Notes under the pieces: model-generated
Database searches by the model: none
What the model was told of the DNA's origin: nothing
What the model saw: only the letters and a program-made list of their open reading frames with translations
In this document: piece by piece, positions 42,108-50,706 of the stretch
Layout of the letters: the number at the start of each line of letters is the position of its first letter
Numbering within the stretch: the stretch's first letter is position 1
Assembly (NCBI GenBank): GCA_947176235.1
Contig: CAMWPM010000004.1
Coordinates: 1-64,000, forward strand
Direction of reading: 5' to 3'
Origin: an uncultured Bacteroidales bacterium
Lineage (GTDB): Bacteria; Bacteroidota; Bacteroidia; Bacteroidales; Muribaculaceae
Length of the DNA: 64,000 nucleotides
Position numbers and translations under genes: made by a program

Positions 42108-45100
42108 TTAGAAACCGAACTGGATGCCGAACGTGTACTGGCGGGGGAGGGCGTAGGGATAGCCGAGACCCTCGGGATCAGCACCGGAATAGTTGGTGAT
42201 GGTGAAGAGATTCTGAGCCTGGAAGTAGATGCGTGCGCTTGCAAGGTGAAGCTTTGCGCGGACGCTCTCGGGGAGTGAGTAGCCGAGGGAGAGGGTCTTC
42301 AGGCGTAGGAATGAACCGTCTTCGATGTAGTACTCCGAGCCTTCGTTCTCGCGGTTATTGTTGTCGATGGCAGGCGCGGGGACGGAAGAATTGTAGACAC
42401 CGGTGGTGAGATACTTCTCGTAGGCGTTGGCAGCCGAGAGGAGCTGGGTGCCGTGGTTGCCGGTCCAGAGGGGGAAGAAGTCGGTGTAGTACTTCGAATT
42501 GTTCCATGCGTCGCGGATGATGCTGTTGAAGAAGAGGCTTAGATCAAATCCTTTCCATGTAGCACCGAGGTTGATGCCGAACTGAGCCTTCGGGAGGTCG
42601 CAGCCGAGCCACGTGCGGTCGCGGTCGGAGATCTCGCCGTCACCATTGGTGTCGACGTAGCGGACACGACCTACAGCGGGATCGCCGAAAGAGATGCGGT
42701 ACTTTTCGCGGTAGGCGTCAACTTCAGCCTGAGTGCGGAAGATTCCGTCGGTCTTGTAACCCATCCATGATCCGAGTGACTGACCTACGATACTCTTGTC
42801 AATACCGTTGCCGCCTCCCCAGGTGTAGTAGATGTCGTCCATAAGGTCGGTGACCTTATTCTTCATTGCGGTGACATTCACGCCCACGCTGTAGCTGAAG
42901 TCGCGGTTGACCTGAGTGCGCCATTCGGCAGTGATCTCCACGCCTTTGTTGGTCATCTTACCGCCGTTGTACCAGCAGTAGCCACCTTCGCCGATGGTGG
43001 CGATATAGGGCTTCTCAACGAGCATGTCCTTTGTCTTTTTGTAGAAGTAGTCGAATGAGAGGTTGAGTCGGCCGTTGAAGAAGGAGGCGTCGAAGCCTAC
43101 GTTGGTCTGTGCGGTCTTTTCCCATGTCAGGTCGGGGTTGGTGGAGCGGTAGCGGAGCGCGCCGGGAGCGAGTGAATTTCCACCGCCCATAGCGTAGGCG
43201 GCGCGGTCGAGGTCCATCGAGTACTTGGCGTAGAAGGCGTCGTTGGCGATAATGTCGTTACCATTGATGCCGAAAGCACCGCGGATCTTGAGGTCGCTGA
43301 GCCATGAACGGGTTGCCTCCATGAAGCGTTCCTGAGAGATACGCCAGCCCGCAGAAACCGAGGGGAACCAGTCATAATTGTGGGAAGAGGAGAGGCGGGA
43401 GGAAGCGTCGCGGCGGAGTGTGAAGGAGAGTAGGTACTTGTTGTCCCAGGTGTAGTTGATCTTACCGAATACGGAGAACATGGAGTAGTTGCTTGCTCCG
43501 GAACCTGTGTTGCGGTTGTAGGTGGTATTGCCGAGGTAAAGGTAGTTGGGATCCTCGATCTCAAGTCCCTTGCCTTCGCCGAACATATCCTCAAAGTGGT
43601 TGCGCTTTGCCTCTACACCAAGAAGAGCCATGATGGAGTTGCGGCCGAAGTCGGCGTTGTACTGAGCTGTGTTGGTCCACACCCAGTCAACAGTCTTTGA
43701 GGAATACTGATAGAGATTGTTGGTGTTGTCACGGAGATTGGCGGGGGTGAAATTCTTGTCGGTGCCGTTGTGGTAGTTGATACCGAAGTTGGTCTTGATA
43801 ATGAGGTTTTTGACAGGCTCGACAGAGAGGTAGGCGTTGCCGAACACGCGCCAGTACTCGTGCTTGTTGCGGCTTTCCTCGCTGATCTGTCGGACGATGT
43901 TGGGGGTGTCGTTGAGACCGAATGCTACCTGATCGTTATAGTTGCCTTCGGAGTCGAAGACGGTGCGTGCGGGGTGCATCTTGATTGCATTCTCCTCGAC
44001 GCCGCCGGGAGCGTTGTGCTGACGCCACCAGTTAACGGTTACAGCGCCTCCGGCACGCAGACGATTGTTGAGATAGCCGTAGTCGGAGCTAAAACGTGCG
44101 TTGGCTTTCTGGAAGTCGGATCCCTTGATGATACCGTCGTGGTCGAGCCAGCTGATCGAGAGAGAGGAAGATCCGTTTTCATCACCCTTGGAGAGACCGA
44201 CGCTGTAGGTCTGCATCAGTGCGGTGCGGTGGATCTCGTCTTCCCAGTTGGTATTCTGCGGGTTGACGATTACACCGTTGAGGTTGACGTAGGGCTGGAG
44301 AACGGGGATCGCACCATTGCCGTAAAGCTCGGAGTTGGGAGTTTCGCCGTAGCTGTACTTGTGGGCAGCCCAATAGACCTGACCCCACTGGTCGGCATTA
44401 AGCATCGACAGACCGCTGTTGTAGGTCTGGGCAGTGAGGGTGGCGTCGAAAGTCACGCGACATTCACCCTTTTTGGCACGCTTGGTGGTGATGATGATTA
44501 CGCCGTTGGCAGCCTGTGCGCCATAGATTGAAGCGGATGCGGCATCTTTAAGGACCTGGATTGACTCGACGTCGTTGGAGTTGAGGATGGTGCCGGGGTT
44601 CTCACGGGTCATCACACCGTCAATTACATATAGGGGCCCGTTAGCCTCGCCACGGAATGATGATGCACCGCGGATTGAAGTGCCGGTGCTCAGACCGCCG
44701 GGTGTACCGTCGGTTGTCACGTTCATGCCGGCAACGCGACCCTGAAGCGACTGGATGACGTTGCCGGTGGGTGTGTCGGCTACATCTTTCATCTTGACGA
44801 CCGAAACAGAGCCTGTAAGGTCGCTTTTCTTCTCGGCGGAGTAGCCTACAACGACTACTTCGTCGAGTACTTCGGAATTTTCTTCAAGGTAAATGGTCAT
44901 TTCGGGCTGCGCCTCAAGTGTGCGGGTGACATAGCCGACGTAGGAAACGGTAATTTTTGAGCCCTGAGGAACGGTGATGTGAAATTCACCGTCGAAATCG
45001 GTCGCCGCACCGGTCTTGGTAGCTTCGGAAAGAACCGAGGCGCCGATGAGAGGCTCATTGTCAGTCTTGGAGATTACAGTTCCATGCACTTCGATGTTCT

Positions 45101-45161
45101 GGGCATGGAGAGATACTGTCATCATGAAGCAGAGCAGTATCGACAAGATTGTTTTTGTCAT
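42108..45161 (-). CDS. SusC-family TonB-dependent receptor, fructan import
   Basis: A 1017-residue outer-membrane importer. After the signal peptide (1-21) comes a carboxypeptidase-D-like domain (about 22-105, VHGTVISKTDNEPLIGASVL), a TonB-box-like VLDEVVVVGYS, the plug with TPGGLSTGTSIRGAS and LYVIDGV, and a 22-stranded barrel ending in Phe (YTFGIQFGF). First gene of the susC-susD unit. The regulator next door and the GH32 genes point to fructo-oligosaccharide uptake powered by TonB. Typical length for the family. Confidence 0.94.
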   Translation of the reverse strand: MTKTILSILLCFMMTVSLHAQNIEVHGTVISKTDNEPLIGASVLSEATKTGAATDFDGEFHITVPQGSKITVSYVGYVTRTLEAQPEMTIYLEENSEVLDEVVVVGYSAEKKSDLTGSVSVVKMKDVADTPTGNVIQSLQGRVAGMNVTTDGTPGGLSTGTSIRGASSFRGEANGPLYVIDGVMTRENPGTILNSNDVESIQVLKDAASASIYGAQAANGVIIITTKRAKKGECRVTFDATLTAQTYNSGLSMLNADQWGQVYWAAHKYSYGETPNSELYGNGAIPVLQPYVNLNGVIVNPQNTNWEDEIHRTALMQTYSVGLSKGDENGSSSLSISWLDHDGIIKGSDFQKANARFSSDYGYLNNRLRAGGAVTVNWWRQHNAPGGVEENAIKMHPARTVFDSEGNYNDQVAFGLNDTPNIVRQISEESRNKHEYWRVFGNAYLSVEPVKNLIIKTNFGINYHNGTDKNFTPANLRDNTNNLYQYSSKTVDWVWTNTAQYNADFGRNSIMALLGVEAKRNHFEDMFGEGKGLEIEDPNYLYLGNTTYNRNTGSGASNYSMFSVFGKINYTWDNKYLLSFTLRRDASSRLSSSHNYDWFPSVSAGWRISQERFMEATRSWLSDLKIRGAFGINGNDIIANDAFYAKYSMDLDRAAYAMGGGNSLAPGALRYRSTNPDLTWEKTAQTNVGFDASFFNGRLNLSFDYFYKKTKDMLVEKPYIATIGEGGYCWYNGGKMTNKGVEITAEWRTQVNRDFSYSVGVNVTAMKNKVTDLMDDIYYTWGGGNGIDKSIVGQSLGSWMGYKTDGIFRTQAEVDAYREKYRISFGDPAVGRVRYVDTNGDGEISDRDRTWLGCDLPKAQFGINLGATWKGFDLSLFFNSIIRDAWNNSKYYTDFFPLWTGNHGTQLLSAANAYEKYLTTGVYNSSVPAPAIDNNNRENEGSEYYIEDGSFLRLKTLSLGYSLPESVRAKLHLASARIYFQAQNLFTITNYSGADPEGLGYPYALPRQYTFGIQFGF

Positions 45162-45540
45162 GATATAGTTAATAATTGGTTTTAAATATTATCGCTTTCG
45201 GTGTGACAAGGCAGATTGTTCATGGTCTATTTAGTTGTTGCCGGAAGCCGAAGATTGGCTGAAAGTCACGATGCAAAATTACAAGCGATAATATTGGAGA
45301 GTGAAAAATTGTGTTACATCCGATATTATTTTTTGAACAATGATACAAAATTATAATATTTTGAAACAATAGCAATAGGTTGTAACTCACTGATGTAGTT
45401 AAAAATGTGATTTAACAATGTGAAATTTGTTCCAATACAAATGAGAGTAGTAAAAAAAGCGCAACCCTCCGGGGCTGCGCGATGAAATAAAATTGCTATT
45501 AGAGACCGTGCGTGAAATGGAAAATTTAAGGCTATTTGCG
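45162..45540. other. Upstream region of susC
   Basis: A 379-base AT-rich spacer. TAATTTTG on the minus strand (45281-45274) is a -7 match about 113 bases before the susC ATG, but the positions about 20 bases further up hold no TTG. A missing -33 element fits a promoter that needs the hybrid regulator. The rest holds the terminator of the plus-side neighbour; no gene was seen. Confidence 0.5.
45452..45481 (-). terminator. Terminator after the tail-bearing exported protein
   Basis: Stem CGCGCAGCCC/GGGTTGCGC (minus strand) with loop CGGA and seven T's after it, 60 bases past the stop codon at 45541. Confidence 0.85.
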
Positions 45541-46305
45541 TCAGCGGACAACTATCTTTTCCGACACATTTCCTTGCCGACGCACATAGATGCCCGGAGC
45601 GGCGCCACTGATGTCGACTTTCGTTCCCTGAAGATTATAGTAGATCACGGGGGCATCGGAAGATACCCCTGCTTCGATCTCTTCAATTCCTGAACGAGGG
45701 GCATTTGGTAGAGCAAAAGACATTTCGATGTATTCGTCCCTTTCTAATGAGAAGCCATCGGTGTAAGGGCGCACGAGCATCCGGCAATACCACTTGGCAG
45801 AAGCACTTTCTCCATCCTTAGTGATGAAGGATAGGGGCGATTCTTTCTCAGTCTCGAGAATTATGCAAAGATATGCAACGGGAAACTCCGTTTCGTCTTC
45901 ATAATAAAACGTCCCGTCAATAAGATTGCTTCCGTCAAGAACGTAGGCGTCGGCAATCCAATAGGATTCACCCGGACTCTCCGTCACTCTTGCTCCAATA
46001 ATTTTAACAGGGTATTTGCCGTCAGCGACTTCTGCTTTATCATCGACTGTGATTGTAACGGGACATCCAGAGTTGGCAAAGTCAGCAATTGTGAAAGAGC
46101 CGTCAGTATTTTCACTGATACTGGTGAATAAACTCTTAAGCTGCACGGACTCTTCGCCCTTGTGAAGGACACATAGAAATTCAGTGGCATCAGAAGCCCC
46201 GGACTGATCAGCAGCGGATAATCCCGGACAGGGTGATGCGTAGGCAGAAATGAATGTGGCAACAAAAAGTGAAAATCCTGAGCAAAATAATGTCCGTACG
46301 TTCAT
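45541..46305 (-). CDS. Exported protein with C-terminal sorting-type tail, function unknown
   Basis: A 254-residue protein, not recognised. Signal peptide (about 1-24, ending FISAYAS). The mature part has two beta-rich regions (SFTIADFANSGCPVTITVDD; KYPVKIIGARVTESPGESYW). The last 35 residues, with VIYYNLQGTKVD, APGIYVRRQG and EKIVVR, match the short C-terminal tails of many exported Bacteroidales proteins, similar to type A sorting domains. The ATG at 46305 starts the signal peptide; an earlier ATG at 46350 lies in an AT-rich leader. It is a single gene between susC and the DUF4249 gene. The giant repeat protein has a comparable tail. Confidence 0.7.
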   Translation of the reverse strand: MNVRTLFCSGFSLFVATFISAYASPCPGLSAADQSGASDATEFLCVLHKGEESVQLKSLFTSISENTDGSFTIADFANSGCPVTITVDDKAEVADGKYPVKIIGARVTESPGESYWIADAYVLDGSNLIDGTFYYEDETEFPVAYLCIILETEKESPLSFITKDGESASAKWYCRMLVRPYTDGFSLERDEYIEMSFALPNAPRSGIEEIEAGVSSDAPVIYYNLQGTKVDISGAAPGIYVRRQGNVSEKIVVR

Positions 46306-46491
46306 AATGATAAATTTATAAGTGTGAAATGTGAAGAATTGTAATCGCAAATATAGTGATAATTATCCCAAATGTTGCGATTAAATTAAAATTTTTTAAA
46401 ATTTCACACTTCTACAGGATGATTTTTCCGTAAATATCCAAAAGTAAGCTGATCAGAATTCCTGTGCGGGTTATTTCTCAGAGGAGGGTGA

Positions 46492-47307
46492 TCAGGGATG
46501 GAAGGTGATGGCGGATGAGGAGGGAGTGGCGGGGAGGAAGTAGCCGAGTGCGCGGGGTCCGGTGAACATGGCGGGACCGCTACTGTCGGCAGCGAGAGCC
46601 TGCAGGTAGTCGTACATGTCGCGTGATATGCTTACGACTGTGGCGGTGATGACATCGCCGTCGAAAAGGACAGTATCATCGTCCTCCTCGTCGGTGTCGC
46701 GGCGCGTGGTGAAGAATACCTCATAGACGGTGCCGTCAATTGCCGTATCGTCCTTTACGGTGTTCCACATGTACGCTTCGCCGTTGCGGTAGAGCCGAAC
46801 CCAGTAGCAATTGCCTGGCGAGAGGGGATCGACGTCGGCGAAAGCTACCTGAAGGAGGGCTACCTGATCGTAAGGCATATTGATCCAGCTGAATTCAAGA
46901 CCTTCGATGGTGACAGGCGGTTGCATCACAGCCTGAGAGGAATAGGTGGCGCCGTCGCGGATGACGTCAAGCTGATAGAGGTGACCTACTTCACCGGGAA
47001 TTGCAGATGTGAAGTAGCCTTCGGAGTCGGGCGACAGGCAGATGGGGGAGGAGGATAGGGTGAGATCGGAGAGGGTGACCTGAGCGTCGGTGAGGAGTGT
47101 GAGGTCGAGAGGCTCGTCCATTGGTGTGGAAAGTCGGATGGCAACGGATGCTCCGGTGTCGGTGAGAGAGGCTTCGATGACAGTGAGAGGGGGGATGTGG
47201 TCGTAAGGAAGATGAAGTGTCTTCTCGCATGACGATAAGACAAGAGATAAGACCGCTGAGATGAGAATGCGGAGGATATGGCGGGAATAGGTGATTGGGT
47301 CAGGCAT
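46492..47307 (-). CDS. DUF4249 outer-membrane lipoprotein
   Basis: A 271-residue lipoprotein (lipobox LSSC, Cys27) of the DUF4249 family. It begins with the typical LPPLTVIEASLTDTGASVAI-like strand series (near residues 39-58) and continues as beta-rich extracellular-type sequence. It starts nine bases after a TonB-dependent receptor gene, the usual setting of this family, where the lipoprotein is thought to help the receptor at the cell surface in the way SusD helps SusC. The ligand is unknown. Confidence 0.82.
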   Translation of the reverse strand: MPDPITYSRHILRILISAVLSLVLSSCEKTLHLPYDHIPPLTVIEASLTDTGASVAIRLSTPMDEPLDLTLLTDAQVTLSDLTLSSSPICLSPDSEGYFTSAIPGEVGHLYQLDVIRDGATYSSQAVMQPPVTIEGLEFSWINMPYDQVALLQVAFADVDPLSPGNCYWVRLYRNGEAYMWNTVKDDTAIDGTVYEVFFTTRRDTDEEDDDTVLFDGDVITATVVSISRDMYDYLQALAADSSGPAMFTGPRALGYFLPATPSSSAITFHP

Positions 47308-47316
47308 GGGCGGGAT

Positions 47317-49410
47317 TCAGAAGGAAAGAGTGAAGGAAACTGACGGAATGACACCGAAAAGCGACTGCTGGACGGCGCGTGTGCCGGAGGGGGATGACGG
47401 GTCGTCCTGAAAATAGATTATAAAGGGATTGTAACGGCAGTAGGCGTTGTAGAGCCCAAAAGCCCATTGGCGGGTGAATCGAGCTCCGCGGCGGGTGTAG
47501 GTGGCGGATAGGTCGAGACGGTGAGTGGGGGGAGTGCGGTAGCCGTTGCGACGAGAGTAGTAATAGCACGTAGTGCCGCTGAGATCATACTTGACGTCGG
47601 GAGCGGTGAGCGGTTTGCCTGAGGCGTAGATCCAGGAAGCCGACAAATTCCAACGATCGTTCAGAGCGAAGATGGCTACGGCAGAGAAATCATTGCGGCG
47701 GTCATTGTTGGCGTCGAACCATCTGTCGTCGTTAATTCCCGGAACGCGTGACAGGGTGTGGGAGAGGGTATATGAAATCCAGCCGGTGAGTCGTCCGGTG
47801 TTCTTGCGCGCCATCAGTTCGATGCCGTAGGATCTGCCTCTGCCTCGTGCGATAAGCGATTCGAGATTTACGCCCGAGAACATCCCGTAGCCGTCGCGGA
47901 ACTCGTAGATGTCGTGCATGTCCTTGTAATACAGGTCGGCACTCCAGTCGTAATCACCTCCGCTGACACCTCCGACATAGCCGACGGCATACTGGCGGCA
48001 TCTTTCGGGACGAACGACGTCGGAGGTGATTGCATAGCGGTCGAAGGGGAAGGAGGTGGTGGAGGTGCGGAGGGAGTGGAGATTCTGGGAGGTGAGGGAA
48101 ACTCCCGCCCTGACGCTGTGGATGTCGGAGAAAAAGTAACCGACGGAGATGCGAGGCTCAGGGGTGAACCACGTGCGGGGGGAAAAGTCGGGATAAGGCT
48201 CGTCAGTTGCCTCGAAACGATGGAAGGCGCTTCCGGAGAGTGCAGAGAAAGTGGAAACTCGCAAGCCGGCATCGAGGGTGAGGCGCGGGAGTGGTCTGCC
48301 TGAGTAGGAAATCCAAATGGCATTAGCCCAACCGGAACGCATCTCGATCTGACGGGTTTCGTTCACCTCCATCTCAGCAGACTTGACCCGAAATAACTCG
48401 GAACGTAGTCCAAATTCAAGAGACTGGGTAGGGGAGAGAACGAGGGTGGCTTTTTCGTTGACCGAATAGGTGTGGATAAACTCACGGACAAGCTGATCTG
48501 ATTTCATCATGGTCATGTCCATGCGCGGATCATAATGATCAAGGGCTGCGGTGGTGAGGAAGGAGAGGCGGGAGGACGCGCGGGCAAACCAGTTGGCGGA
48601 GGCGCCGAGATTGCCCCAGTACATGCCCATGACGTTGTGGATCGCCATGTTGTCGCGTGCGGAGAAGAAAGAGACGTCGATATAGTCGGAGGCGCGGGGG
48701 ATGAATCGGAGTTTTGCGGTGACGTCGTAGAAGTTCATGACCGTCTTGCGATATTTGGGAACCATCTGCAGAAATGCGTCGACATACGAGCGTCGGGCGG
48801 CAACCGCAAATGACAGTCGATCCCGAACAATCGGACCGGAAGCGGACAGTTTGGCAAGCAGAATGCCGATTGAAGCACTTCCGTGGTAATTTTCCATCTC
48901 CCCTGGCGAGAGAGAGGCGTCGAGAGCGGCGGATGAGGCGCCGCCGAATGATGCCGGGAGTGGACCTTTGAAGAGTGTGGCGCGGGAGAGTGCGTCGTCG
49001 TTGAACGTGGAAAATATGCCCATTACGTGGGCAGGATTGTAGAGCGTAATGCCGTCGAGGAGAATAAGATTGCGGTCGGATGTGCCTCCGCGGACTTCAA
49101 ATCCCCCTCCTCCTTCGCCCTCGGAATGGACTCCAGGGAGGAGTGAGAGGGATTTTATGATGTCGGCTTCTCCGCCGAATGAGGGGGTGAGGGCGAGACG
49201 TGCCAGTTCGAGGCGTTCGGCGCCGAGCTGTGGGGCGGAGAGGCGGCGTAATGCCGGATTGTCGGAAATCACGACTTCCGATAGGGTGACGGATCCTATG
49301 GAATCAGGGGGTGACTGTCGTGAGACAGAAACGGAATCGACCGCACCTGCCGACATTGACAGAGCAGATACAACACAAAAACAGATGAATACTACACGGA
49401 ATAAGCGCAT
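47317..49410 (-). CDS. TonB-dependent receptor, partner of DUF4249 protein
   Basis: A 697-residue outer-membrane receptor. Signal peptide (1-23), a TonB-box-like VTLSEVVISD near residue 42, a plug domain with GGGGFEVRGGTSDRNLILLD (about 100-119), then a 22-stranded barrel ending in FTLSF. It lacks the long carboxypeptidase-D-like domain of SusC-type proteins. It follows lpxB by 27 bases and runs into the DUF4249 gene, so the three may share a transcript. The transported compound cannot be told; iron complexes or small glycans are possible. Confidence 0.88.
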   Translation of the reverse strand: MRLFRVVFICFCVVSALSMSAGAVDSVSVSRQSPPDSIGSVTLSEVVISDNPALRRLSAPQLGAERLELARLALTPSFGGEADIIKSLSLLPGVHSEGEGGGGFEVRGGTSDRNLILLDGITLYNPAHVMGIFSTFNDDALSRATLFKGPLPASFGGASSAALDASLSPGEMENYHGSASIGILLAKLSASGPIVRDRLSFAVAARRSYVDAFLQMVPKYRKTVMNFYDVTAKLRFIPRASDYIDVSFFSARDNMAIHNVMGMYWGNLGASANWFARASSRLSFLTTAALDHYDPRMDMTMMKSDQLVREFIHTYSVNEKATLVLSPTQSLEFGLRSELFRVKSAEMEVNETRQIEMRSGWANAIWISYSGRPLPRLTLDAGLRVSTFSALSGSAFHRFEATDEPYPDFSPRTWFTPEPRISVGYFFSDIHSVRAGVSLTSQNLHSLRTSTTSFPFDRYAITSDVVRPERCRQYAVGYVGGVSGGDYDWSADLYYKDMHDIYEFRDGYGMFSGVNLESLIARGRGRSYGIELMARKNTGRLTGWISYTLSHTLSRVPGINDDRWFDANNDRRNDFSAVAIFALNDRWNLSASWIYASGKPLTAPDVKYDLSGTTCYYYSRRNGYRTPPTHRLDLSATYTRRGARFTRQWAFGLYNAYCRYNPFIIYFQDDPSSPSGTRAVQQSLFGVIPSVSFTLSF

Positions 49411-49437
49411 AGATGAGGACGTAGAAACTGACCTGAA

Positions 49438-50610
49438 TCAGTGGATAAGGCGGGGAGTGACTGCTCCTGACTGATGCTGGATGTCGATGAGATCGCTGTA
49501 GATAGATTCGGCAGTGACCTGTGCGGCAGAAGATTTTCCGAGCAGACGGCGCATGTCGGCGTAACCGTCGATCATCTCGTTGCGGCGGTTGCCTCCCGGA
49601 AGTATGGTCTCGAGTTCGGCGGCAACATTTTCGGGAGTGCAACGGTGGAATAGCAGTTCGCTCACGATCGGGCGTCCGGCGATCAGATTAGGAAGCGAGA
49701 CCCAGGGGGTGCGGATGAGCGGACGGCCGAGCGTGTAGATAATGCGGGAGCCATTGTTGCGGTAGAGCACAACCTGAGGAGTGCCTATCAGGGCTGTCTC
49801 AAGGGTGGCTGTTCCGCTTGTGACGAGAGCGGCGATGGATGATGCGAGGAGCTCGAACGTGCAGTCCTTCACAACGGGAATATCTTCGGCGAAACGGTCA
49901 TAATAATCAAGCTCAATACCCGGCGCCGCAGCAATGACGGGGGTCAGGTCGGGGAACCGCACCATCGCCTCAACCATTACAGGAAGATTCTGACGAATTT
50001 CGGCACGTCGGCTGCCCGGAACGAGAGCAACGATGCGAGAGTCGGCAGGGAGGTTGTGGGCGTAGCAGAATGTCTGCCTCGGGCTCATAATTTCGTCGAG
50101 ACGGGAATCAACTTCCTCGACGGATGGATTGCCGGCATAGGTGATGTCGTAGTCGTGGCGGGCGTAGAACGGGACTTCGAAGGGGAGAATGGAGTAGAGA
50201 TGGCGTACGAGGCGCTTGATGGACTTGACGCGATACTCTTTCCATGCCCACACTTTAGGTGAGATGTAGTAGTAGACGGGAATACCGAGCTTAGCAGCAG
50301 TCTTGGCGAGTTTGAGGTTGAACGACGGGTAGTCGACAAGAATCAGCGCATCGGGGCGCTCTTTCTCGATTGCGCGCCGTGCTGCCGAGAGATTGCCGAG
50401 GACTTTGGGAAGATGCCGCGCCACTTCGACGAATCCCATGAATGCCATGTCGCGGTAGTGGATGAGGGGATCATGACCTGCCTCGGCAGCCATAAGATCG
50501 CCACCGAGGAAAGTGAAACGGGCGTGGGAATCAACCTCACGCAGTGAGCGGATTAATGCGGCGGCGTGGATATCGCCCGACGCTTCGCCGACCGAAATGA
50601 AGTAATTCAT
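49438..50610 (-). CDS. lpxB: Lipid-A-disaccharide synthase
   Basis: Glycosyltransferase family 19 enzyme that joins two acylated glucosamine units in lipid A synthesis, at the cytosolic face of the inner membrane. The 390-residue protein has the N-terminal VGEASGDIHAAALIRSLRE (residues 7-25), the YYISPKVWAWKEYR segment (about 140), VPGSRRAEI near residue 195 and the TSGTATLETALIG nucleotide site (about 265). Its start codon lies four bases after a -7-like TACCTTTG, as for the HsdR_N-like gene. lpxA lies 12 kb away on the same strand. Confidence 0.94.
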   Translation of the reverse strand: MNYFISVGEASGDIHAAALIRSLREVDSHARFTFLGGDLMAAEAGHDPLIHYRDMAFMGFVEVARHLPKVLGNLSAARRAIEKERPDALILVDYPSFNLKLAKTAAKLGIPVYYYISPKVWAWKEYRVKSIKRLVRHLYSILPFEVPFYARHDYDITYAGNPSVEEVDSRLDEIMSPRQTFCYAHNLPADSRIVALVPGSRRAEIRQNLPVMVEAMVRFPDLTPVIAAAPGIELDYYDRFAEDIPVVKDCTFELLASSIAALVTSGTATLETALIGTPQVVLYRNNGSRIIYTLGRPLIRTPWVSLPNLIAGRPIVSELLFHRCTPENVAAELETILPGGNRRNEMIDGYADMRRLLGKSSAAQVTAESIYSDLIDIQHQSGAVTPRLIH

Positions 50611-50622
50611 GGCGCAAAGGTA
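50608..50622 (-). promoter_or_regulatory. -7 element set directly before the lpxB start codon
   Basis: On the minus strand TACCTTTG (50622-50615), CGCC, then ATG. The geometry and the 11-mer TTTGCGCCATG are the same as at 10406-10416. No -33 element was seen. Confidence 0.45.
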
Positions 50623-50647
50623 AGAAAAAAAGATGAGATGGGGAAAA

Positions 50648-50683
50648 AGAAAGAGGCCGCGCGGAAAGCGCGACCTCTTTATG
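50648..50683 (-). terminator. Terminator after secDF
   Basis: On the minus strand AAAGAGGTCGCGC pairs with GCGCGGCCTCTTT over a short TTTCC loop, then CTTTTTCCCC. It is 24 bases past the stop codon. Confidence 0.85.
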
Positions 50684-50706
50684 GAGTGTGTGAGAACCGG
50701 ATCGGA

